Assembly (NCBI GenBank): GCA_947095535.1
Contig: OX352773.1
Location: forward strand, 213,486,093 to 213,550,092
Direction of reading: 5' to 3'
Source of the DNA: Poecilobothrus nobilitatus
Taxonomy: Eukaryota; Arthropoda; Insecta; Diptera; Dolichopodidae
DNA length: 64,000 bases
Below are positions 1 through 10,269 of this stretch, one piece after another (the first letter of the stretch is position 1; each line of letters opens with the position of its first letter). The translations under genes and the position numbers were made by a program. A model generated the notes under the pieces. It saw only the letters and a program-made list of their open reading frames with translations. It ran no database searches and was not told the origin of the DNA.

Positions 1-640
1 ATTTTAAATAAATATATTGAAATGTAGACAAACTGTTTTTAACATATAGAAGGTGGTTCTCTTTCAATCTTGGGTGTATTTATAGGAGACGAAAAAGAAT
101 AAGAAATTGTCCTTCAGGGATCTATTACCCTTCGTACTCGAGATAATGGGGTCTTAAGTTTTTTTTTTTATTTTTTATTTAATTTGCTTATATATTTCAA
201 AATCTCCGCAACTATAATACGTTTGAAAGATCGTCTTTGTTTGAAGTTTCCGCTTTCCAGACAATATCTTTCCATATATTGTATATATTTTTTTGTTTAA
301 AAATTTTAACATGTTATATTAAGGTATCATAGGAGCCGTTCACTACAAATAGAGAATGATGAATTAAAGCCCTTAAAATGAGTACAATTTTTATTTCTCA
401 ATTTTGTTGCTTTAGAAAATAAATTTTTTGAAGAAATGAAAAAAAAAAATAAAAAAAAAATTAAGAAATAATTTAAATAATAAAAAAGCGAATTTTCTGT
501 CAAATCATATGTTGCTGCTCCATTAAGCATAGTTTTTTATGCTGCAAAATTTATAAAACAATGTACGTTCACCGTACGTTAACATATCAAATTTATAAAG
601 CAAAATTTATAAAGCAAAGCGTTTGAAAAGCAAGTAAAAG

Positions 641-1640
641 TAACAGTAACTCGATGCAACCGACTTATTTATACCCTACACCTAAAAAATTCAAAATAAA
701 TTAAAAATCCATAAGTTATTTTAGTTAGGTATTTCGTATTTAATATAACCAAGCTAAAAAAATAAATGTTTTTACAACATTTGTACAAAATTTCAGATTT
801 CTATCTTTATTAAATTCGAAAATATGCTTGTTAGGTCTTGGGAAGTGTGTGAAGGCACGCGGACCACCACCCCAATTCATCTCAAATTTTAGAGACATCA
901 ACAGGGTAGAACATTATTATATCAAATTTCAAGTTTATATATTTATTAATTTCGAAGATATGCTTGTTTGGTCTTAGGAGTTGTGTGGCAGATATCCGAA
1001 CAACCATTCTAATTCATCTTAAATTTTGGACAAATCAGGGATTCAGGAAACAACACCCTAGTAGCAAATTTGAAGTTTCTATCTTTATTAATTTCGAAGA
1101 TATGCTTGTTCGGGTTTGGGAGTTGTATGGGAGATACCCGAACAACTCTTCCAATTTATCTCAAATTTTGGGCAAATCAGGGATTCAGGAAACAACACCC
1201 TAGTACCAAATTTGAAGTTTCTATCTTTATTAATTTCGAATATATGCTTGTTGGATTTTAGGATTTGTATGGGAGGTACCCGAACAACCACTCCAATTCA
1301 TCTCAAATTTTGGGGATATCAGGGATTCAGAAAAACACACCCTCGTACAAAATTTTAAGTTTCCATCTTTATTAATTTCGAAAATATGCGATCATTTTAT
1401 GCCCATTTACAATCCCCGCCTTACCTTAGTCATTGTTAACCTACAGTATAAATTTCATCAAGATAGCATCATTACTTTTTGAGTTATCGTGCGTACGGAC
1501 GGACGGACATCGCTAAATCGACTCAGGCGGTGATCCTGATTCAGAATATATACACATGTCTATACCTAACTCGCTTCCTTTTGGTGGTTACAAACACCAT
1601 ACCAAAGTTAATATACCCTATACTTAATGTGTAGGGTATA
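641..1640 (+). mobile_element. Hairpin-ended repeat, subfamily A, copy 1
   Basis: This is about 1 kb, nearly identical to 61345-62234. It begins TAACAGTAACTCGATGC, has a subterminal TATACCCTACAC and ends with the inverted GTGTAGGGTATA. Its right end (1612-1640) can itself fold into a hairpin. The centre holds five copies of a tandem unit (TATGCTTG or the related TATGCGAT at 823, 959, 1101, 1243 and 1385; period 142 bp after the first step). A GACGGACGGACATCGC block follows at about 1498. The last unit is partly deleted compared with copy 2. Open frames over the tandem units are by-products of the repetition. It is a non-autonomous mobile repeat; the class is uncertain. Confidence 0.8.
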
Positions 1641-3023
1641 AAAACCGTTCAATAATTTTAAAGCGCTTTAGCCCATTATTTGGTATTTTACAATTATTTG
1701 AAAAACGATTCTCAATTTAGTGTAAAACGGTTTTTTTCTATCTCTTTTAGAATTTGGAATAATTGAGAAAAAAAAAATAAGGGAGAAAATTAGAAACGAA
1801 TAAAAAAAATCCTTACTTCTTTTCGTTTAAATCCTCACAACTTTTGAACGATCGGTATCTAAAATATGGAAAAATGTATTGTAAAACAATCTGGCAGTGG
1901 TATCAAACTTATTAATTAGTTGCATGGTTTTTGAAATGTAAACAGATTATATTAAAAATTTAAAAAAAAAACTTTGGTCTTAAGATTCATTATCTTAAGA
2001 TTCCAGGTAAACAAGAATTCGTCTACAGAACAATTTTCTGTATAACTGTTAAATATATAAATGATTTTCATCAAAGTTTTCTTTCCCAAAAACAAAAAAA
2101 TAGAAGATATTTCCCTTATTTATTTTTACGAATGCATTTCAAAGTACTTAACATATCATCATAAGTTTTAATTTATGACTGAATTTAATAGTGAAGAGAT
2201 TAAATTAAAAAAAATTAAAAATTATCTATTATTGCATATGTATTCAATTTGCTTATGTGCATTCATTTGTAGAAATTTAGAAATGAGAATACCGTTGAAA
2301 TTTAAGAGAATAATAGAAAAAAACTACTGATTTTTAAAAAAATTTCTCATTTGAAAAGAATAGTAAGCGAGTGGGCGAACTCTTCTTTTAGAAAAATTTA
2401 TATTTTTTGCTAGTTATTGTTTTTTCTTTGTAAAAAGTTGAAAGTTGATATTTCCTTAAATTTTGGGAATTGAAAAAAAGCAATATGTCGCACTCTCTTC
2501 CGATGGCTAATCATTTATATTTACAATATTTTTTATACTTAAAGTTCTTTAATGTGTTAACTGCAGCCAAAGCAAACGACACATTCTGTACATTATACTG
2601 TTAAAGACAGTTAATTTAACCAGTTTTGACGTGAAATTGAAATATTTTATTATATGTCATAATTTATTATGTACAGTTTTAACAAGGATATCTAAAAACG
2701 GAGGTACTCAATTATTTTCACTTTCTATTGTTAATGATGAAATTGTTTCATGTGAACTTTGTAAAAGTTGTAACAAATCATTTTATTTATGTTTTCTGAT
2801 GGTCGATGATCATTTTTAAAAATAAATAATATTATTCGAAAATTAAATATCTTTTATTTATTTATTTTTGGATAGAAGCGTACAATTTGGTGAAAAATAT
2901 TTATATATATCTTTAATTTTTTTAAACCATTTCTTCAAAAGCTTAGGTTTAGCTCGTTAGTTTACTATAAATACTACTTATTATCGTTTGGTATTAAAAG
3001 AAATCTATAATATAATACACAAG

Positions 3024-3047
3024 ATGTTGGCGAGACCTTGCCAACAT
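3024..3047. repeat. Short perfect hairpin
   Basis: ATGTTGGC, eight bases GAGACCTT, then GCCAACAT. The stem is perfect but short, and no T-run or other signal accompanies it. Confidence 0.5.
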
Positions 3048-3139
3048 GTAAAAAAAAATATTTTATATCTATAATAAAACACTCACACTGAATGTAAACT
3101 AAACTGGCAATGATGATATTTCTGTATAATTTATTTAAT

Positions 3140-3885
3140 AATTTAAAATTTTATTATCAGAGACACAAATCTTCGACTAAAAGTCTTATCAGAGACACAA
3201 ACTTTTACTTTTTAAAAAGTACTTTCGACACAAAATTTAAAGCAAAATTTTAATTTTTAAATTTGACCGTCACATCCATTATAAACTGGTCGCAGCGGTA
3301 AATTAAAAATAAATTATTAATCTTCTGTTGACAGTTTTCAAATGACTCTTTGTTTTGAAAAAAATAAAAATAATCTTAATACAATTAAAAGACCTGAAAG
3401 TGAAAAGAGCAAAGTTTATAGTAAGCCTCATATTTATAAGAAAAAAATAATAGGCCGATTTAATTCTTGATTTTGTTTTCACTATTATAAAAGCTGGTAA
3501 AAGCTTCGCAACAGACTTTAAAGTAGTTTTGTTTATTTAGGTTGGAATTTTGATTTTTTAAGCTGCATTTATGATATAACATAAAATATTCGAATTTTTT
3601 TTATTAATATAAAATTTGGCAGACTTAGCTAATTATATTTCATAACAGAAATCAGAAACGTACTAAATATTATAGAAATAGATATTTTTCTTAAAAAAAA
3701 AGGAAAATAACATAGAATCATTTTAGAAGCCTTCTTTCTCTCACAATAGATTCATAATTTTGTACTAATTTATTATTAGACCATTAAATTAAAAAGTCGT
3801 GTCTGTCGAAAACGACCGTCACAAAAAAAAGCCCCCGGAAATTTATGAAATTACATTATCAGAGACATAAATCTTTTATTAAATA
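3140..3885. repeat. Dispersed motif cluster TTATCAGAGACA(C/T)AAA
   Basis: The motif TTATCAGAGACACAAA occurs at 3153 and 3186, and with one change at 3856. CGACCGTCACA(T/A) occurs near 3266 (as TGACCGTCACA) and 3815. The paired motifs suggest the ends of one old insertion, or of two overlapping ones, between about 3140 and 3885. No clean terminal inverted repeat or target duplication is visible. Confidence 0.35.
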
Positions 3886-4129
3886 TACCAAAGACCTCTT
3901 CCAACGTACATTTAAATAAAATAAATTCAACAAATTTTTTTCAAGAAAAAAAAAAATAAACGCAAAAGACTTGAAGTAGTTTTGGTAATTAAAGTAATTT
4001 CGCGGGGAAAACAACTGTTTTTCATCGACATAAAAAATTTTTTTTAAACTAAAGAAAAATAGAGAGTCTGGTAAAATTTTAACAAATATTAAAATTATTT
4101 CGATTATTGGGATTGTTTTAAATGTAACA

Positions 4130-5730
4130 AAAAACGAGGAAGAATACAGTTGACTTTGTCAACTCTTAGATACCCGTACGAACCGTTAGTATGTTCACAG
4201 CCTGTCACTCTGCTTACAATATTATTTTTTTAATATTTTAGTATTTTAAAATAATTTGGGTGAATTTTATAATTTCTAGAACTATGGGTTGTACATATAT
4301 TCAAACTATATGTTTATATGTACATTCTTCGAAAGCAGATTCTAACCTTCCACATAACGATTATCAATCCAAAACTTTTTCAAATATTCTATAGTACCAT
4401 TTAATACTAAGCGGTAAATGTATATTAAATTTACTAAGTACAAAACAGTAAATATAATTTTAAATATTATATTATATTATATTTAAATATTCCATTGACA
4501 GAATAATTTCTTATAAGTACAATAAAATACATATGTGTATGTAAATACGGCGCTATATAATATACATCTATACTCTTATCATTCATTCACTAGTGACATA
4601 TACGATATGTAAATAAACATGATATTATATAAGTATGTATATATATCAATATCATATAAATAAAAATTCTTCAAGCAACCGTTATGTTGTTTATTTAATT
4701 ACATTTTTTTGTACTACGCATTATATCCTCAACAATTTCAAATTATCGAGTAAAACAAAATGGAAAAAATTCGTTAAAGAAATTTGTTAGAAAATTTGAA
4801 AAAATCAAGTAACACTTTCGTCAATTATAAAGTAACCCTACATTATTAAAAAAAGTTGTTAACAGAAATAAAAGTATAATGTTGGAGCTTTAATTTTTGT
4901 GTATTACTTCAAAAAAATTTTAACAGGTGTTCAAGTTACAGGTGTTTAAAAATAGGAAATTTTCAGTTTTTGACCCCTTACAGCTCCTAAACGGGGGGTG
5001 ATACAAAAAAAATTTCTGAAATGACTCTTACTAATTTTCAAAGATCTAACTTCTGTCAAAATTTCAAGTTTACAACTTTAACCGTTTAGAAGATGGAAGG
5101 GTTAAAGAATTTTGCAAAATTTGAGTTTCGCATAACGGTAAATTAAGACACCTTATGCCAAAAATATATATTTATTGTATATATACTTTTAAAGCTAATG
5201 AAAGTAGTAATCGTTTGGCGTTTTCAAAATGAAGATATACTTTATAGAACTTGTGCTATAACAATTTAAATATAGAGCTTTTTTGAACCTTTGGGGAGCT
5301 GTAGCTCCGTAACGGGTGGGGCTACAAAAAAAAGTTATTAAAAATAAAATTAATATTTTTGTGAGATTTATCAGTAGTTAAAATTTCATAGCTCTATTGC
5401 AAAAAAAATGTGGAGATCTAAAAGTTAGGTGTTCGAGAGCTACCCTAAGGCTTGGTCCAAACTCAACCAAAAAAAATAGGGAACCTACAAATTACTCCCA
5501 AAATATTTTGTGTAAATTTCAAGATTCTAGCTTTCTTAGTTTTTGAGTTAACGTGCTGACGGACGGACGGACGGACGGACGGACGGACGGACGGACGGAC
5601 ATGGCTCAAAAGTCTTAGAATTTTTTTCTGATCCGATCCATACCTTTGAAGGTATATCTACCTCGCTTATTTCGAGGTGTTACAAACGGAGGAGTAATTT
5701 TATTATACCCGATCCTATCGTACGGGTATA
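4130..5730 (+). mobile_element. Hairpin-ended repeat, subfamily B, longest copy
   Basis: It begins AAAAACGAGGAAGAATACAG, followed by a small palindrome (AGTTGACTTTGTCAACT, about 4149-4165). Subterminal inverted repeats are ATACCCGTACGA at 4170-4181 and TCGTACGGGTAT at 5718-5729, and the right end forms a TATACCC/GGGTATA hairpin. Internally it has two related blocks around GGAGCTGTAGCTCCGTAACG (4880-5160 and 5280-5430). Near the right end are TTTTTGAGTTAACGTG and a (GGAC)n tract at 5558-5600 followed by ATGGCT. Homologous pieces lie at 38731-39250, 40704-41468 and 52689-53172. No coding capacity is seen, so it is non-autonomous. Confidence 0.75.
5558..5600 (+). repeat. (GGAC)n microsatellite in the hairpin-ended element
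   Basis: About ten tandem GGAC units precede ATGGCT. The same position in the other family members holds a shorter GACGGACGGACAT or a degraded version. The tract is therefore part of the mobile element and has expanded in this copy. Confidence 0.9.
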
Positions 5731-5735
5731 AAAAC

Positions 5736-5925
5736 TGTCGTAGCGGTTGGTGTTGGTTGGCTTTTCGCCGGTTTTTTTTGTGCACTTTATACATGTGTTT
5801 CAAACAATTTTTGAGATATCGGCACGAACTTTTACCCTGAATGTGTTTTTTGCTTGGACCATTTTTTCTCAATGATTAAAAAACTGTCAAAAATTACCGC
5901 CACGAAAAAACGGCGAGAAAAAATT
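5736..5925. repeat. Imperfect inverted-repeat element next to the B element
   Basis: The arms CTTTTCGCCGGTTTTTTTTG (from 5761) and CACGAAAAAACGGCGAGAAA (from 5901) pair with a few mismatches. They are flanked by GCGGT on the left and ACCGC on the right. The block starts right after the end of the element at 4130-5730. AACTGTCGTAGCGGTTGG at its left edge recalls AACTGGTCGCAGCGGTAAA near 3283. It could be a separate small foldback element or an outer part of the larger one. Confidence 0.4.
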
Positions 5926-6240
5926 AATAAACTGTACCTAACATTTTTAATTTTATGTGTTTAGATTTGTTTTATGTTTTTTTTTCTATTACATCAAGTA
6001 AGTAAGTGATTCCAAAGTTTTTTTAATGGTGCTGATATAAAAATGAAATTTTTAGGTAATTTATTAAGGGAGTCAGTATGATACCGTAAATGTTTTTGAA
6101 TCTATAGAAATTGTGCAATTGCACAGGGGATTTTCTAGTTTATTTATAATATCAAAGACTAATTGAGTTGTTAAACATTAGGTTAGGTGGAGCAATAAAA
6201 TTAAAATCTTTATATATATTTATTTTTAATATAATTTAAC

Positions 6241-6592
6241 ATAGCGAGAAAAACAAAATTACGAATATGCAACAACTGTATAAAGTCCACACTACTATAT
6301 GGCAGTGGAACCTTGCACACAAACCAGAAAAACATCAATAAACTCCAGGTATTCCTAAATGAATGTTTAAGATTTCTATGCAAAATCCTATGGCCGAGAA
6401 GAATTAGCAATGAAGAGTTATGGTAAATAACAATAAAACAACCTGTGCGACTGCAGATAAGAAAGGAGAAATGGCAATGGATTCCAAGATAGTCGAAAAA
6501 TGCGATCGAAAATAAAACAGCTAGCAAATAATAGAATAAAATGGCAAGTTTTTGTGCAAGCCCTATTCTGCCTAACGAATTCAAAGAAGTAA
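6241..6592 (+). pseudogene. LINE retrotransposon ORF, C-terminal remnant
   Basis: The reading frame gives KTKLRICNNCIKSTLLYG, then NQKNINKLQVFLNECLRFL, then RISNEELW, stop, ITIKQPVRLQIRKEKWQW. After a frame change it gives NNRIKWQVFVQALFCLTN and a final TAA at 6590-6592. The pattern S-x-LLYG, N-KLQ-F-N-CLR, ISNEELW, KQPV-QIRKRKW-WIGHTLR and the ending NR-W--FV-AL is typical of the region after the reverse transcriptase in a common animal LINE group. Several stops (for example TAA after EELW) and a frameshift show that it is dead. The polymerase domain itself is missing, so this is a 5'-truncated copy. Confidence 0.75.
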
Positions 6593-7014
6593 AAAAACAA
6601 ATATAGTAAATGATAATTTAGTAATAATTTTGTACGATACTGTACACTGTATTTATTTAACCTAGTTTTTTTTTTTTTTAATTTCATTCTATTTTATTAT
6701 TTTTTAATTATATATGTATATATATGATTTTTCTTTTTTAAATAAATCAATATTTATTTTGAAATAAAATATGAAGAATAATAAATATTATTATTGGCTT
6801 AAAAATGGTTTCATGTTGACAGAAATTGAACCCACAAATTGTCACAAAATATAAAAAAAGGACCATATATTGTTTATAACTTATATTTACTTTTAAATAA
6901 ACAAAAAATTGCACTTTAAATTTAACATGTATTTTAATAAATATTTTTTTTTTCCACAAATAAATTCAATTTCAATCATTAAACATTTACCAAATATTGT
7001 ATAATATTATATTC

Positions 7015-7340
7015 GGTGGGGTATCATAAAGCCATAAGTCATAAAACCATACTTCACGAATATGACTTTATGACTCATTTGGGTCATAAAGGCATATTTT
7101 TATAAAACATTTTGTGTCACAAAGCCATAATTAAATGATTGTCTGATTCAAATCGAAAAGAATTGTGAAGGGAAGGGCTGAGGGAGGGGTGAAGAGTGGC
7201 TTAAAGAAAGAGGCGCGAAGAACGCCACGAGGCTGATAGAAAATTGTTTGAAACCTTTTGAAAATATTGAATAATTTCTGTGATATTAAGGAGGATTTTA
7301 TAGTTGGTTACAAAATCAGGGTATTTCGACTTTTCCAGAA

Positions 7341-7371
<31 letters not shown>

Positions 7372-7730
7372 GGGAGAGTTTCACTTAGAGGGATTTTAGA
7401 GTTGGTTAAAAAATCAGGGTATTTTCCTTTTTCCTGAATATTTACATATATTATGCATAAAAGAGATTGCGATTAGAAGGGATTTTAGAGTCGGTTACAA
7501 AATCTGGATATTTCCCTTTTTTCAGAATTCTTACATAATGCAAGATTCTGAATTGGGAGGGGTTTTAAAGTTGGATTCTAGAGTTTAATAGTTTTTCTTT
7601 TAAAGAATTTTTAAAACCATATGGCCCATTGAATGCCAAACAAAATTAAATGGGTAATTTGAATTGGTTATTAATGAAAATGATTATAATGGTGGGGTAT
7701 TTTTAAAATATGGCTTTATGACACCCCACC
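7015..7730. mobile_element. Terminal-inverted-repeat element with 9-bp target duplication
   Basis: The ends are GGTGGGGTATCATAAAGCC and, inverted, GGCTTTATGACACCCCACC. ATTATATTC flanks it on both sides (7006-7014 and 7731-7739), a perfect 9-bp target duplication. The length of 716 bp without an open frame marks it as non-autonomous. A 9-bp duplication is typical of Mutator-like transposition. The left arm repeats CATAAAGCCATAA-type motifs several times. The middle contains a degenerate tandem array (7291, 7391, 7479, 7559) of a GGATTTTAGAGTTGGTTACA unit, with an (AT)n run at about 7346-7371. Confidence 0.85.
7291..7590. repeat. Degenerate 80-100 bp tandem units inside the TIR element
   Basis: Four successive blocks begin with variants of GGATTTTAGAGTTGGTTACA, followed by AAATCAGGGTATTTCCCTTTT and an AGAATATTTACATA tail. 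Spacings are 100, 88 and 80 bp. The same unit occurs outside the element, for example near 22470 and 42240. Confidence 0.75.
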
Positions 7731-7739
7731 ATTATATTC

Positions 7740-10040
7740 ATTTTCGTTTTTTTTTTTTTTTTTTTTTGCTGAATTTATAAACTTTTGATTATTTAGCAGG
7801 GGTGTCTGTAAATAAAATGTTATCCAGAATATTAATGTAACCACAATTTCAAGTAAATTAATGAACTCAAAAAAATGAATAACCATAATGGCTTGACTAT
7901 ATATCCTTTTTTTATACATATATATAAATCAATTTTTTAATTTAATTAAAATTTTAATATTTATTAAATTAAAAGCAAAAAAGAAAAAAATTTAATTAGT
8001 ATAAAATTTTGAGAAATAATTCACGGCTTATATTTATAATGTAAATATGGTTAAAAAAAATGATCTATTAACAGGTATAATCCTTATACATATTTAATTG
8101 TAAGTAAGTATCTGTTCATTGTCAGAATTTGTTCTAAACTGTTGGTATAATATTTTAAAATAATAAGTTTAGTAATTCGTTAGATGTTCTGCTTAATAGC
8201 ATTATTTTAATTTTATTTAGCCTATATTTATTTTTTTATACAAATGAAAAACATCCTTTTTGTGACAAGTACTAAAATTTAAAAAAAGTCAGTAAAATTT
8301 ATTTGCTTTTTCAAATCTTATTATGTATTTAAGCTGCGAAATTTGAAATGGGATAGTTAAATTATTTATGCTCAATCGAATAATCGATTCATTCCAAGAA
8401 AATGAATCGAAGACTTATCATGGCAGCAGCAAAAACGATAAAACTAACTTTAACACGAAATGGATAACCAGGTAGTAAATTATTTTATATTTGGAAACTT
8501 AGATAGTAAAAAAAATTGAAAACTTCAACCAGTTAGTGTATCAAAGTCTCGCCTTAAAATACCAATTCAATATATCGGGACAAACAATAAGTCAGTCATA
8601 CATAAGATATTTCCGAAGTGAAAGAAAACACAAATAATAAACCTATTCGGTTACATTATTAAGATCATTAAACATCGTCATTTTGAAAAATGCGAAATCA
8701 TGAAAAAATAACAAATTAAAATCTGAAATAATATTTTTAAGATACATTTAAAATTTCACTTTAAATAATTTTTCTTTTAAAGCTAGTAATAGAAAATTAC
8801 TAATGTCATACTATAATGGAATATTCACGTATACCAAGTCAGATTTAGTACATATATATCATTTGGTGTTCTATTTCTAATGTACCTACTTATATATATA
8901 TATATATAAAGGTTTTTTTTTTTTATTTTACTCCAATTTCTGTTAATTAATCCTTAAAAGTATAAACATGTTTTCTGTCTTTCTTTCTTTTATTCATTAG
9001 TTCTTGTATTATGTATTTGTATTCTTATTCTTTCATTCTTTTATATTATCAGATTTCTAGCCATTTTGTTATCAGATTTCTTTCCTTTATTCTCGTTTAT
9101 TTTTTTTTTTTTTATTTTTTTTTTTTTTTACAACAATAACTCTTAAGAATTTTTAATTTTTGGTGTTTTTCCGCTTTTTGGTTTTTTTTTTTTGTTTTTT
9201 GTTTTTAATCCCTTACATCAAAGGAACATAAGAAATCCTTGTATATGTTATATTAGCTCACATTTTTACTAACTAACTTTTTGTTTTTAAAACATTCATT
9301 GTTACATTTTTATTTTATTTTAATGTTATTGTTATTATTGTTTATAATTCACATTTCTGGTTTCTTTATTTGTTTTTTAAATTCTCTTATTTTATTTTAT
9401 TTTGTCTGTTTTTGTATTTAAGGACAATGGCCTTTAAAATTTTTTGTTTATTTGTATATACTAGATGAGAGATATTTTTGTTGAAAGGATTTATTTTGTT
9501 TTTAGTTTTTTTTTAAGTAAAATTTAAAAAAAAAAAATGTTTAGATTTTAAATATAGAGCTTTGTACATAACGAACGATAAGTAACGGTTGTACGAAATA
9601 TTCAACTATGCATCTATTAAATAATAAATGAATATTTTTAAGGTTTGAAAGATTTGAAGTTTTCTTCATTTTGGTATACAAACTAATAGTTGTAGAATCA
9701 CCAGTTGAGATTTAACAATATATTACATTTTCTTATGTATATGCCTATAGAGATTTTAAACTTTGCAAACAGAATGAAATAATTATTAAATGACATGCAT
9801 ATAAAGTTTAAGTAAGACTTTAGGATAGTATAATCTAGTCAATTTTATTTGATATTATTTCTCTGTCATATACAGATGCGCAGTTAATCCTTTTATCTCA
9901 GCTTTCTGTTTTGCGCGAATAAATAGGAATCATTCAAGGACTCCATAGAAGAGTGGAACGAGAACAGTGATAACAGTGTGTACCTAGTACCTAGTGTGTA
10001 CCTTTAACCTAGTAAACACCAACTCTGATTTATGAAAAAA
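7740..10040. other. Low-complexity intron stretch
   Basis: Long T and TTTTA runs (8910-9560) dominate. An AT microsatellite lies near 8893, and GTGTACCTAGTACCTAGTGTG near 9977 is a small tandem repeat. No gene, RNA or mobile element is recognised. Confidence 0.6.
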
Positions 10041-10054
10041 AAATCTGCAATTCA

Positions 10055-10231
10055 ATTTACATATACACCATCCAGGCCCATTCCTTTGCATTTAGGAATT
10101 AGATCATCCTGTAAAACTCGGTCAAAAGCTTTACAAATATCCAGAGCAACAATGTCAGACTCACTCGAATTGTGGAAGCAGATATTGATCTTAAGCAAAG
10201 CCAAATCGAAGCTCTCAACTCTTATTGACAA
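10055..10231 (-). pseudogene. LINE reverse transcriptase fragment
   Basis: On the minus strand 59 codons are open. They include SSESDIVALDICKAFDRV followed by LQDDLIPKCKGMGLDGVYV. The string (V/L)ALDI-KAFDRV is the classical first Asp motif of non-LTR reverse transcriptases, and the following L---L---G(L/F) spacing fits. Only this motif region survives. The frame is closed by TGA on both sides, and no YADD box can be found downstream (lower coordinates). It is a dead fragment with no sign of recent activity. Confidence 0.75.
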
Positions 10232-10269
10232 TCATAAATTACGTAGATATGTATTTTATGATTAAATTA

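Larger units (their letters stand above)
1645..4130. other. Intron stretch without genes
   Basis: This is AT-rich sequence with the short hairpin at 3024-3047 and the TTATCAGAGACA motifs at 3153, 3186 and 3856. The 62-codon frame at 2631 shows no coding character. Confidence 0.6.

Noticed and set aside
964..1358. Overlapping frames of 60-80 codons, with counterparts at 61622-62000
   Set aside because: They arise from the 142-bp tandem units of the subfamily A element. The period is not a multiple of three, so the same DNA is read in several frames with similar peptides.
6210..6687. Minus-strand frames of 124 and 89 codons
   Set aside because: They are antisense to the LINE remnant, whose plus-strand peptide matches known LINE motifs.
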